Part shown: positions 50,596 to 61,802 of the stretch, one piece after another
Layout of the letters: each line of letters starts with the position of its first letter
How positions within the stretch are numbered: the stretch's first letter is position 1
From: Echinococcus granulosus
Lineage: Eukaryota; Platyhelminthes; Cestoda; Cyclophyllidea; Taeniidae
Direction: 5' to 3'
DNA: 64,000 nt
Assembly (NCBI RefSeq): GCF_000524195.1
Contig: NW_020170386.1
Location: 1,903,123-1,967,122 of the forward strand
Translations under genes and position numbers: made by a program
The notes under the pieces: model-generated
What the model saw: the letters and a program-made list of their open reading frames with translations, nothing else
Told to the model about the DNA's origin: nothing
Databases searched by the model: none

Positions 50596-53500
50596 ATGCT
50601 TAATATGTTTGTTAATCCTGTATCGAACGCGAACGATTTACAAATTCTGGACTATAGTCAAAATGGTTCGTCATTGCGTTCAAATCAAAGGTATTGTTGT
50701 AAATTCACGTCCCCGTTTTATGTGACAAGGGTTCGTTTTAACGATCTCTCTAATTTTGAACAAAATTCCCCGCCTGAAGATCTCGAAAATCAAGCCTTAT
50801 CCACCTTAGCTGCCAGACGTGTACCGAAATGGGAGGTCATCGCCGATAACTTACATCCTGTCGTAAAGCGTTCGTCTTCAGAACTGCGGATTAAATGGCC
50901 TCGTTTTCAGCATGGTAATCCCAGTAGTTATCGTCCAATTTCATTAAGCCATATGGTCAGGTATGTTTTTATCGTTTGTCATATTCCTTTCACGTCCATT
51001 TTTTATTCTCCTATTAATGGTAAAGTTTGTCTTAAATCAGATCAAATGCGCAAGTAAATATCGGCAGGTCGGGAGCGTATCTTGAAAAACGCAATCAATC
51101 CTTTCGAAGGCACACCTCCCGCGAACCTTCCTCCACGTGCAGCATATCTTACTTATCTGTAAGCCCACTCATAATCGATTCATATTTTATGTGAAATGAA
51201 ATCACTTTGATTTCTACCTTAGCTAGTTATTTAATTGTATCTTTTGTTCGTGCACATTTTTTTATTCTCTGTTTCTTTAGGTCCTAGGTGGGTCGATATA
51301 CCTAGAGTCTGTTTCGAATGTGCGTACTTGTTCATGGGTGTCCCCTTAAGAGTTGTCGTCCAATTTTCTAATAATGGCTTAAAATTAGTCATACTCCCAA
51401 AGCATTCATCCTACAATACGTATTGCGTATCAGCAAAACGAAGCCCAGTGCGTTTGCAAGTTGTTTGGGTGGCACACATGAGCTGAGGCTAAGGTGGCTG
51501 TTGATAGCGTAAATCATTAATGCAATCGTTGGGACGGACACATCTTAAACTGCTTGAAATTGTGGTAAGAACTAGTGTGTAATTGCAACAGTGCTGAGCC
51601 ATTTGAGATGATTAGTTGAAATAAAAGCGATTGGCAAGGGGGTGTCTTGAAGTTTGGTCTCCTGCTGTCACAGTATGAAGGTGGATTATATCCGCAACGC
51701 ATTGCTGTGCAGTTGGGCATAGCTAAAAGGGGTTGTGTTGGCTTATCAAAACCTTTTGGTACAGAGGACGAGTGAAAAACTGAAATTTGGCTCGAAACAG
51801 TAAGTCATACGTATCTGATTGGTCTATTTCACCAAAAAATAATTGAAAGAATTGTCGGTAAAGTTGTAGATAAGTGGAGTCGTTAAAAAAATTGCCGGGA
51901 ATATGTAGTTGAAATTCATCCTATTTGCAAGTGAGCTAGTCTACCAATTAGTAGATCGTGCAAACTGAGAACACTTGAGTCTAAACAAGTTTGCAAGTGC
52001 TTCTTTATTCCAATGATCCTTCCTTTCAGGTTTTTATACTGTAGGAATCAACGATTTAGCACTATAGCAATATGAGTATCATTGGTAGTTAAGGCTCATA
52101 TCTTGATTTACCACACGCTGTACTGTTTGGGCTCACCCGGGCATTGATTTAGTGACCCGATAAAATATTTTTTAAGGCTTTGTCGAGCCCTCGGATTAGT
52201 GTGTATCGGGTAATAAGTTCCATTCGAAGTGGATACTGAGATTTAAAAAAAAGCACTTTTCAGGCGAGGGTTGTCACAGTACCGTGGTTTCATTGCTTTA
52301 AATTTTGCTAACACTTTGTAAATGCACTAGTTAGACTAAGGCGTATGAAATAAAGGGCAATTGTGAACACCTGCTTCTAGATTGTACAAATAACGGGGTT
52401 TAACCTCACCATAGGTTTTCCAGCTTATCCGATGACCTGTGCATCGACCAATGTTGAAGTGTGATTAAAGTTGTTGCGCCCTCATCTACTACTCTGGGCG
52501 GTGATTCCTACTTACGTCGGTTTTAATAAACGTCCTGTACTTCACTGCTATTACCACCGCTTCTTGTTATGTAGGGGACGTCACTGTCCGGGCCAGCATC
52601 GACCTATAATCAAGAAAACGATATACTTCCCAAGTAAGATAAATCTCAACATGTTTTGCATCATTCGAACTTTGCAATCCTATCTTATTTTTTACATTTG
52701 CGTTAGTATCGACTATTTATTCCTTTGTACATAGACCATTGCAATCAAACTTCAGTCATTCGTTTAAGAGGAGAATGCATTTGGACTCGCACTTTTCCCT
52801 CTCCCATAAACCGAAATCGTCTCGTCTGTCCAACTCTACTTCGTCCACTTCCCTCTCCCCTATTGAAGACCTCAACTTCGACGCTCTTAACGATCCCACT
52901 GATGAGACTCTTGCTCACCCCTGTCACGAGTCCTCACCTGTCTCCTCATCATTCAGATACCTCGCCTCCAGCGACGACTTCTTTGTGGTGCAGACGCCTT
53001 CTAAGTCTATTAGCGAGTCCGACCAGAAGTCTTTCCACCTTTCTAGCCCGCCTTCTGGCTTTGGGAATCTCGGTGGCGCGACCAATGCGAAGTCGACCAA
53101 TTCATTTAGGCCTCGAGTGTTGTTTGGAAATAACGATTTCGGATCAGAAAAATCTTCACCAACCCCTTTTGTACGCCTCATCGTGGCACTTATTGCCTAC
53201 TTTTTAAATTCTCATGCTATTTTGATTTTATGGGTAGCATTTGTCTTGGTACTTTTTGTTAATTTTTAATATCTGTTTTTGTCCTTCACTCAGCGCTCAA
53301 CCAATGCGTCTATATCCGCAGCTCTGTTGAAAGTCTTTCCATTTCAGATTGAGAGATTCAACGTTCCGCCCAACATCCGATCACCCAAACAGCGATTCTC
53401 ATATGCTACCCCTTTAAATCAACCGAAGTCTTCTACTAGTGATTCGATCGCTCTGTCAATGGCCAAAATGACAGTATGGAATCGAATGGCTGCTGCAACA

Positions 53501-53943
53501 ACGCCTATTGCGCCAGTGAAAACTCAACAATTTGCCACGAATGTCTCCCGGCAAGGTTTGAGCCTCTCGCGCCGGACCAGCTCTGCTTCAAGCTTTAAGT
53601 TAGCATATCCTGTACAGAAGGAGCCAGAGTTCACTATTAGACGAATTTTGCAAGTAGCATACGGGGTAGGTGCATAAACGTTCCATTGGCTAACAAGCTA
53701 AACTGCCACTTTTTGATCAATCTTAGGTTTTATTTGCGTTGTTTTACTTCATGGTGTACTATTGCTTTCTTTTCATTGAATTTTTTTTCTGGAACCTTGG
53801 CTGTGTGATGCGTATATTGATCAGAGAGACTTTACTTTTAGAGGAAGTGGCGTCGTTTTGCCCTAGGGGAGAATCGGTATTGTGAGAATGTCGTTCAAAT
53901 GGCCCATCAGTTCCTGGATGCAGAGTCAAAGAAGCTGTATTGA
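50596..53943 (+). CDS. unrecognised serine-rich protein, six exons
   Basis: I do not recognise the family. Six exons with good GT-AG borders (50596-50960, 51068-51158, 52575-52633, 52735-53170, 53294-53665, 53842-53943) join in phase to 474 aa with a single stop, which argues strongly that the model is real. The protein is low-complexity and Ser/Thr/Pro-rich (for example NSTSSTSLSPIEDLNFDALN, SSFRYLASSDDFFVVQTPSK), with basic patches SFKRRMH and LSRRTSSASS. It closes with a more conserved-looking basic/amphipathic end, RKWRRFALGENRYCENVVQM. No signal peptide or membrane segment lies in the spliced product; the hydrophobic stretch at 53170-53265 falls in an intron. The start is the first ATG after TTGTACAG (50594), a possible trans-splice acceptor. 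More upstream exons cannot be excluded. A phosphorylated scaffold or nuclear protein is a guess only. Confidence 0.6.
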
Positions 53944-54448
53944 TGACACACACCCTACCTGATGACGATTCTTGATTTCATTTCCGTGCACAGGCGCACC
54001 TTCTTACGCAGCAAAACTTCTCAATGTCCCTTGTGATGTGCTGTGGTTATAACTCTTTTTGTCTTTACAAAATATCTTATTTTCATCTTGCTTGGAGATA
54101 CCAATTCCTCTGGAAGTTGGTTCCTCTAATTTTCATGATTTTGGAAAAATTCCAAGATGAAAGTATTTACTTGAGTCGCCCCAGCCCTTACCTCTTAGCA
54201 AGATGCATCTGTGCTTGTCAATGAGCCCCGTTTTTATCGTGTAACAACTATTCAGGGCTACTCATTCAAGTGTACTGAAACAATAAAATACACTTCCCCT
54301 CAATGTATTTAGCTAACCATCGTTGTTTTCTCTTTGTAATATTCATAGCCGTCTGTATGCACTATACTTTGATGTTTTCCAGGTATCATTTCCGTACATC
54401 TGCTCCCATTGACTATCTACAAATAAATTCCCATGCTTTGCTCCTCGT
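53944..54448 (+). other. spacer between two unrecognised plus-strand genes
   Basis: No coding signal beyond short AT-rich ORFs. An AATAAA at about 54283 (in GAAACAATAAAATAC) is a candidate poly(A) signal for the upstream serine-rich gene. TTTTCCAG near 54381 could accept a leader for the next gene. Confidence 0.35.
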
Positions 54449-55009
54449 ATGCGTCCGCCTCAGTACTTTCCTATGGCTCTTAAGGCCAATCGTTACGAGC
54501 AACTAGTGGGGACGGTACCACCTAGGCTTGAGATTAAGGCTTTGCAATTAGCCAGATCGATACGTTTGGACGACAGTCCAGTCGACAGAAGGCACCGGTA
54601 AAGGGGCCCAATCCGTTTAGTGGCGAACCTGCCGTCGACAAGGTGACCCTGGAGCCAACTTCGGGGATTAAAAGCTCATGGTGGTCAAGGAGGAACTAAA
54701 CATGATTCGCACTACTTCCACAAGGCCTACACACGAAACTCATCGGGAGAAGCGGTCGCGCCCGTCCGCGGGCACCAAGGCTGGAACCGAAGGACCTGAA
54801 GCGATTCCTACGCCACTAACCCTAAAACGCTACCTAATCCCACGGGCATGAACATCGAACAACGACGCATCCAAGTACTTAGCCAGACGAATGTTTGTTG
54901 CAGCATTGAAGCACCAAACACGGTAAGACCGAAACCATTTGTTCCCAAGCCAAGGGTTGAGATGAAAGCTGTCAATTCGGAGACATGCAAAAGGCTTAAA
55001 CTTTATTAA
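54449..55009 (+). CDS. tentative 149-aa basic protein gene with three mini-introns
   Basis: The family is unknown. A GC-rich, codon-like stretch shifts frame several times, and mini-introns with GT-AG ends restore one frame: exons 54449-54514, 54556-54642, 54675-54763 and 54802-55009, with introns of 41, 32 and 38 nt. The product starts MRPPQYFPMALKANRYEQLV, passes through NPFSGEPAVDK then LMVVKEELNMIR, and ends PKPRVEMKAVNSETCKRLKL. It is rich in Pro, Arg, Lys and Thr and probably disordered. Exon phases fit, but two of the splice sites are non-ideal (GTACCA, GTCCGC) and no homologue is recalled. A degenerate gene or additional 3' exons of the serine-rich gene are alternatives. The stop lies only 21 bp from the stop of the convergent CCT3 gene. 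Confidence 0.4.
55002..55007 (-). terminator. CCT3 poly(A) signal AATAAA
   Basis: AATAAA on the minus strand, about 24 nt past the CCT3 stop codon. It overlaps the last codons and the stop of the tentative plus-strand gene. The position predicts an extremely short CCT3 3' UTR. Confidence 0.55.
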
Positions 55010-55030
55010 TAACAACTGCTAAAACACTTT

Positions 55031-56913
55031 TCAAGGCTTCGAATCAGTGTCAGCGGCCTTCTTGGTTCCAGACACGATGTCGTCAATTCTCAGAAGTAAA
55101 ATGGCCGTCTGAAAATACAAGTTAAATGAGCAGTGTATTACCTCGATCGCAGTTTTGAAGGTCTGAGACTTAACCGCAACAGGGTCCCAAACCCCAAGTT
55201 CTTTCATGTCCACTAACTGTCCTGTTTCACCATTTATTCCCATGGTCCAGTTTTTTGCAGGATCGATTGCGTGGTAGGCCCTCAATTCAGTTATTTGCTT
55301 CAAAACATTAGCACCACAGTTTTGGGCCAGAGTCCTAGGAATTACTTCCAATGCTTGAGCTACAGCCAGGTAGGCAACTTTCTGCACACCAGAAACAGCA
55401 GACTTCGCCTTTTGACTGAGCTCCTGCGCAAGAGCCATCTCAAGTGCTCCGCCACCAGGGACTAATCGTGGATCCATGAAAGCACTCCGTACTACCGACA
55501 TAGCATCTTGCAGATTTCTTTCAATTTCATTTAGAACGTCCTTGCTGGCACCACGAAGAAGGATAGTGCATGCCTTAGGGTCCTACAAGTTCCTACTTAA
55601 AGGGAAGACGATGCACTAACCTTACATCCTGTGATGAACGTAAAATACTCATCGCCAATTAATTTTACTTCAAATAGGCCAGCACCAGTACCAATATCCT
55701 CCTCCTTGATCTCGTCAGTGCGGCTAACAATTGTGGCACCAGAGCATCGCCCAATCCGAAGGCAATCGGTTTTACGAAGCCTGCGAATGACCGATATTCC
55801 CGCCTTAACCAAAAAGTGCTGAGCAAGATCACTGACTCCCTTCTCAGTAATAACAACATCCGGTTTGTGCCTAATAATCTCCTCACAAATTTTGCCAATG
55901 TATTCTTCCTCAATCTCGAGAGCCCGACTAAACAATAAAAGAACAAGAAAACTTACGTAAAGTCCTTCTCACCGCATATTTCCATGGTAGTTTGGCTCTC
56001 ACCCTTTTTATACTCCAGACTACAATCGAGAAGAAGAATACGAGGACTCTCAATACGCCTCCTCATTTTAGGATGTAAAATATCTTTGTTAAACATCACT
56101 CCATCTAGAACACAAGAGTCCTCAATAGAACCACCAGGAATCTAGAAACGTCCATAGAAGGCACTTCAACCTACCTTTTCTACCTTGGCGTATCGCTTTA
56201 TGTCAATTTCCTTCCGACCGCCGTCGACAATGGTAACAACCTTCACGGAACTTATGGCCAACTTGGACGCCAAATCCACCCTGAGACTAGGAATGTTAGG
56301 CAAAGTTTTTACCATTTGTTAATTATTTTGGTTCCTACGCAACTTTTTACAAGATTAACCATAGCCTCGTGATTGTTTACATCAACAGGAATGCTGCAGG
56401 AGATTAGGAATAAACAGCGACGTTACCTAAGCTTAGTGTCGATCGCCGTAGTTATATCTTCTAAGGCCTGACGAAAAGCAGTAATGATCTTTGTTGGGTG
56501 AATTTGTTTCTCAAGACAGGGAGCAGCCACTGAAAGAACCTCACCGGCTAAATGATTAATAGAGAGGAGAAAGACCAACCAAGAACAATAACGGATGTTG
56601 TGCCGTCGCCCACTTCTTCATCTTGTGTTCTAGCAATTTCAATCATTGATTTAGCCGCTGGGTGTTCAACAGTTATCTCACGCAAAATAGCGTTGCCATC
56701 GTTTGTCATCACGATGCTGCCCATTGGATCCAAAAGCATCTTAAGCATTGCTCGAGGACCCAGACACGTACGAATAACATCGGCTACTGTTTTGCCAGCT
56801 TCAATATTCCCAAACTGGACGTCCTTACCATGCTCTCGTCTAGTGTTTTGATCTTAAAAACTGGGATGTTTCGGGAGAAACTTACTCAAAATTAAAACTG
56901 GAGTGCCCCGCAT
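55031..56913 (-). CDS. CCT3: T-complex protein 1 subunit gamma (CCT3), cytosolic chaperonin
   Basis: CCT3 is one of eight subunits of the TRiC/CCT chaperonin that folds actin, tubulin and WD proteins with ATP. Minus-strand exons give MRGTPVLIL, then after a 33-nt intron NQNTRREHGKDVQFGNIEAG. Next come TCLGPRAMLKMLLDPMG and NDGNAILREITVEHPAAKS, with the nucleotide-binding GDGTTS. Internal exons cover the apical domain and include KPDVVITEKGVSDLAQHF and AGISVIRRLRKTDCLRIGRC. LVPGGGALEMALAQELSQ follows. The last exons read GELVDMKELG-type sequence (GQLVDMKELGVWDPVAVKSQ) and end TAILLLRIDDIVSGTKKA, exactly where CCT3 ends. The order and spacing cover the whole family length. Introns are tiny: 33, 32 and 33 nt for the first three, with others slightly longer. 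The gene is head-to-head with UBFD1. Confidence 0.96.
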
Positions 56914-57623
56914 GCCTCGCCAATGACCAAGTATTTGCGCGACAACAATATGGTACATAAAAGTCATTGGTCCAACAACGAGGCGAGGTTGGCATGGTAA
57001 CAGTTTTGTCAAAAAATAAGCATTATATCAAGAATAGAACGCGCCATTAGGATAAAATGAGCAAAATTTTGTTTTTATGTCTTTTTTAAGAGCTAAAAGC
57101 AGCTAATTGCATAATAAGTTTTAAAAAATTAACTAAACATACTTTTTTTTGCTGAATTTAATTTTTTATTTGTAACATAACATTGCATAAGTCATTCTAA
57201 AGTGAAGAAGCATGAGGCTAGAATTCGCTTCGTAAAACAAGTGCAGCGAGCGGTTTGAATACAACTTGACCCTAGCAGTTCTCGAAGCTGGTGAGTTGTG
57301 TTGTGCGTTTGGACACTCTTTTGCGACCTACTCTGAGATATTCTTCGGTATACATTGGGTAGAACTGATATTCCCCTCTAAAGTCAGCAATAAATTGCCC
57401 CTTTTGTTGTGACTGCTTTTAGGCGGACGCTACATGTTCCCATTTCATTTGTTCATACAATATCTAATTGTTGGTTAGTAGTTATGTAATTTGCTTCTCC
57501 ACAGATAATTGTATTAGGGTGAGTGCTGTTACTTTTTGAATACCTATTGGACACCCTGAGACAAATTGCGCTATTCCATTAAGTTGCTTCCCACGACGTA
57601 ATTACACTTGCAGGTGTGAGACA
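56914..57623. promoter_or_regulatory. divergent region between CCT3 and UBFD1
   Basis: This 710-bp, locally very AT-rich interval (57000-57200) contains the promoters of both genes. A CAG acceptor lies just before the UBFD1 start region (57611-57614). No discrete motif was assigned. Confidence 0.4.
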
Positions 57624-58693
57624 ATGCGCACCAACGCTAGCGGATCAGCGGCTTCTGAAGGCATTGGAGAGTCAAAAAGGGTGGCGGAAAGCTCTGGGGA
57701 CGTTGCTGTCCGTTTGATAGTGCAACACAATCGAAGTCTTTACTCCTTCGAATTCATGCCTGACTGCACCGTAGAGGATTTGAAGGAAAGACTTGAAGCC
57801 ATCACTAACGTGCCAGTCAACATGCAGAAATTGATATTTCGGGGCATTCTTAAGAATGACACGAAAATTGCGAGCCTTAGATTGCCTGGGCGTGACACAA
57901 GAATCATGCTAATCGGTACTGAAAGAGATGTATCAGTGGTAAGCTTCTTTACTTGAGAATTTACAAGGGCATATGCATTGTGGTATCAAAAATCAGCTAG
58001 CCACGCATCGCTACTCTCACGACTTAAGTGCATGCACTAAGCAATTTTAAAGTGGCAACTAAAGTCTCTTTATCCATTAGCATGACTTCTCGGTTTTTTA
58101 TATGTGAGTTGCGTCGTTGCCTTAAGCTGCATTAGTCATTAAAATATTTTTGGCGTCTATATTTTGCAGGGTCGTACGCTGAAAGGTATCATAATTTTGC
58201 ATAGACCGACATCATCATCACCCGGCTTTCTTAGGCTTCAGGTCAGTCGTCAGCCTCCACACCCGAGTCGGATACGAACAGAGAAAATGAACCACCTCTT
58301 GAGGAGGATAAAGAAACCATTGCAGGTCATAAACATGTTATAGAGACCTTTGGTAAACCAGACAATGCTAAAGCGAGTCTCACCGTACCAGCGACACTGG
58401 CGGATAATGAGACACTGACGGGCTTACTAGACAAGAAGGGTAAACCGCTGCGTCTTCGCTTCCACCCCGAAAGCTGTGAGCTTTGGATGGCAACCCCCTC
58501 GGCCACATATAAGATACCTCTGGATACCGTCAAAGAGGTCGAACACTGCCCCATCCTTGAGCACCCAGGTTATCATATCATGAGCTTCCAACTTGGTCCC
58601 ACCCGGAAATCACGTTTTTTCATTTATTGGGTGCCTGAACAGTACGTTGCTTCCATCAAGAAAAAAGCTCTTTCTCTCAGGCCAATGCGGTGA
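57624..58693 (+). CDS. UBFD1: UBFD1-like ubiquitin-like domain protein
   Basis: UBFD1 carries an N-terminal ubiquitin-like fold and a conserved C-terminal UBFD1 domain; it is poorly characterised and linked to NF-kappaB signalling in humans. Exon 1 (57624-57938) holds the ubiquitin-like domain: AVRLIVQHNRSLYSFEF, VEDLKERLEAITNVPVNMQK and RLPGRDTRIMLIG. A 16-nt micro-exon (58170-58185, GRTLK plus one base) links it to exon 3 (58242-58693). That exon has an acidic linker and ends MATPSATYKIPLDTVKEVEH, then GYHIMSFQLGPT and YWVPEQYVASIKKKAL. These match human LPMGSIKNVVSEPI, YHMMAFQLGPT and YWVPTQYVDAIKDTVL. All phases fit, giving 260 aa. The start follows a CAG acceptor, so a 5' UTR exon or trans-splicing is likely. 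Confidence 0.92.
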
Positions 58694-59372
58694 AAAGATT
58701 GGTGGTCTCCACCGACGGCACCTCAGAGTCAAAAATTCCCAGTCTCCGCTTTCCAAGCCAATCTCCTCGAATCACCGCATTGTATGTTACGCAGCTTCGT
58801 TGACACTCATTGCCCCTTCCGCACTCAGTCCCAAGCTAGATCCTGAGACATGGGCCTTACTGCTGTTATCGCTCCTTTTTTCAATGGCGATCAATATAAC
58901 ACCGCTCTTACTAGTTAGAACTCGAGCCCTTCTTTCGAATCATGAACTCTACGTCTCCCTTGCTTACAATTCACATTGAGCACTATACGTCCACCCGACT
59001 GAAGCCAGCGGCATCACCTGTTATTTGCATAGTGAATTTGCATTGGAGCGTTTTGTAGATTTGTTATAAATCACCTCGATCCATGTAAACCCGTGATGAG
59101 ATGCCACGATTTACACGAAGAGTAGCAAAGAGCCTAGCTATGATGACTCCTCTCCTCTTTAGCGTTATTACTATTAAAGATTTGAAATCATCATTTGATC
59201 CTACTTTTCCCATCGTCAACTAATAATGATAGGAGCGACTACAGTTCGAGGGAACCAGCATCAGTACCAGTATTCGGTTAAAGTGATTTTGATAGTGAGT
59301 TTTCAACGCTACAATGCTAAGAATGAAAAGTTTTTAAGAATGATTTTATTGAGCAAGTGAAAGCAATGAGTT
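58694..59372. other. tail-to-tail interval between UBFD1 and PSMD10
   Basis: This contains the 3' UTRs of the two convergent genes. ORFs in 58593-58979 and 59309-59550 are shadows or chance. TTTATT at 59345-59350 (AATAAA on the minus strand) is 23 nt beyond the PSMD10 stop. Otherwise nothing is recognised. Confidence 0.45.
59345..59350 (-). terminator. candidate PSMD10 poly(A) signal AATAAA
   Basis: A canonical hexamer on the minus strand, 23 nt past the stop codon, like the CCT3 arrangement. It implies a very short 3' UTR. Confidence 0.5.
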
Positions 59373-61802
59373 TTATGGAGACCGTAATTTGAGGTCTCTC
59401 TGTATAGAAAACCGAAGATTGTCCGGCGCCAAGTCTGCAGGTGCGCGACCATCCTAGAGACGGATAGTTTGTGGTTAGGGTTCGGGGATAGCAGCGACAA
59501 ACAAAGTAACGACGACGTTGGGGCAAGATAAGGTGTTTTTGACCATTCACGAAGAGTCAATAGAGAGTATGGGGGGCAGACGCACCTTGTCCTTTGCTGT
59601 GAGATCTCCACCAGCGGAAAGGAGGATCTTCATAATTTCAGAATTTCCTTCTTCGCAGGCAATGTGTCTACGACATCAACACAAAACATTGGGGAAATCG
59701 CTGAACGGTAGACGGTGAAATTTTAGAGTTGTGAGCGTTTTCTGTTCAGCACAATTTCTTATTATTACACAGCGCTAGGATCAGTGAATCGAAGCAAGAC
59801 TTCCTAAGATATCCTGTTACCCATATGGGGTGTCACTGTTTCCACTCCGATTGAATTTAGACTCGAGATATTAAAACAGTTGCAATGATAGTGCCCGCTA
59901 AATTCACTTTAGGCTACAGTCGATAGATTGAAGCGTAAGATGTTCTGTTCTCACTAACCAATCTGGCGAAGACTAGTTTTACGGTTATTAGGACATTAAT
60001 TTCCAAAAAAGAAAACGTAAGAGTGGGAAGGTTTTGCTCTCACATGCATCACAACCACTGTAGCTCCATTTATCAGGCAAATAGATGACAGAATTACACA
60101 CATTCTCAGTGGAGTGCAAAAAGCGTTGGAAGTACTACGAGGGTATTATTCGGACCTCCTGCTCAAAGGCACCACAAGATGTCACGTAAATAATGCCCTG
60201 GACGTGGTAAAACTGCTAAGAGAATATTTTCAAAACATGAGTGGGTGAATATACGTAAGTAATTCAACTGGCCTACAATAGCAGCGGCTAAAAAAATCGA
60301 ATCCATCAAAGTGTTAAGCACCGATGGAGCTGCTCAATAACAGCAATCACAGAAGAGTTTCCAAATTAGTCGGCTATTAGCATAGGTTTTGAGTGGTTGG
60401 AGGCATTTCAAAGAGGATTTGGGGAGGTGGAAGTTGAACCATACAGTGGGGTTTGTCCAGCATCATTGGGCGTATTGGGTGAGCACTTGCTGATGTCTCT
60501 ACTCCTGCCTGCGTCCGCAAGCACATCCCCAGCCAGCAGCAACTTAACCATCTCCGTGTGACCTCGAGACGCAGCTCGATGGAGGGGTGTGTTTCCACCC
60601 CAGTCACGTAAATCTGCCCGTATTCCTGCCAATAGGAGACGCCTCGCTATCTGAAAGAGGCCAAAATCACCTAACCAGTGCGATATTAATGCCTTCGCAA
60701 AACTTAAAGTCGACTAAAATTAGGCACACGGGTAGCCACAGGAACCACATCAGACAAACAACTTCAATCATGCATTTTGAGTCGATCGGCTAGGGCGATA
60801 CCTGGGGGACTGACATCAAAATTGGAACTCTAAAAGAGCGCTCAATCGAGGTTAAGAGAGATGGACGAATTGGAACATACCGAGAGCCGATTCTTGGAGG
60901 CTGCATAATGGAGGCAATTTTGACCTGTTGAGTTGACCACGTTAACGTCAACAGAAAGACCTGCATCTAAGAGGTACGCGACGACGTCCTCCCGACCTGC
61001 AGACACGGCAATCATCAGAGGAGTCCAACCCGACTACGCGGAATGCGATAAATTAAACAGTAAATACGTAGACAGCCATAAAACATGTTACACACACATA
61101 CAATAATAGTGATATCAGTAGTGATGTAGTAATCTGAATGACAGCTGGTCAAATGAATAGGTACATGCAATTTAGCAGCTTGCCAACAAGTCTAAAGTAA
61201 GTCATGTTCGAACGTTTAAGGTACGGTAGAACCTCAATCCTGATCCAAACCAGTCTCAAATGGCATACGTTCACTTTGGTATTGTAAAAAATGATGACGC
61301 AAGGAAAATCAGTTACACAAAACATACTGAATCAGGCTCGTCCGGTAGACATCCACCCTGGATCAGACGTTTGACCAGATCGACATGCCCACCACAGGAA
61401 CTCCAATGCAAAACAGTACGCCCCGACTGGAATATCGAGCCACATCACACATACACGAGACAAACCAAATCTATGGTAAGTTCTCAGACTCTTTTGGTTC
61501 ACAATGAAAAAGCCATGTTTTCAATGGACACATTTAGAAACCGGTATTAAAAGATTAGATATATGCTTTTTCACTAGAATATCTGTGACCCCCACTAATT
61601 TCGTTGAGAATCAGCATTCAACACCAGGATATTCAACTACCAAAAAATACAAACGATGTAAAAGAAGAACAAGAAATGATTAACAAATCCGAGTACATAC
61701 ACTGTCCTTCAATTTGACTAATCCAGAGTCCTCATTTATTCTGTTTACTAACTCCGTCACTCTACCGTCACGAGCAAGATTGCAAGCTTCAGAGTCTGAC
61801 AT
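59373..61802 (-). CDS. PSMD10: PSMD10/gankyrin-like ankyrin-repeat protein (26S proteasome assembly chaperone)
   Basis: Gankyrin (p28, Nas6) binds the Rpt3 ATPase during assembly of the 19S proteasome particle. Minus-strand exons run: MSDSEACNLARDGRVTELVN (start 61802); SGRTVLHWSSCGGHVDLVKR near 61370 (human SRTALHWACSAGHTEIVEF); SGWTPLMIAVSAGREDVVAY and GQNCLHYAASKNR near 60900-61030 (human GWSPLHIAASAGRDEIVKA, GCTPLHYAASKNR); IARRLLLAGIRADLRDWGGN and TPLHRAASRGHTEMVKLLL near 60500-60650; NDAGQTPL joined to HIACEEGNSEIMKILLSAGG near 59600-59675; and the last exon DGRAPADLAPDN before the stop at 59373. That gives six or more ankyrin repeats in the PSMD10 order. A 16- to 20-residue polar insert (ADAGRSRDISKCSPNTP) interrupts one repeat. 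Some splice sites are not fixed. Another gankyrin-like ankyrin protein is the alternative. Confidence 0.82.

Noticed and set aside
52725..53207. 160-codon plus-strand ORF rich in Pro, Leu and Ser
   Set aside because: It is an alternative frame of the serine-rich exon 52735-53170; the chosen frame fits the phases of the flanking exons.
53171..53269. C-terminal transmembrane segment of the serine-rich protein
   Set aside because: A GTACGC donor at 53171 removes it and gives a phase-consistent join to 53294; the hydrophobic stretch is most likely intron translation.
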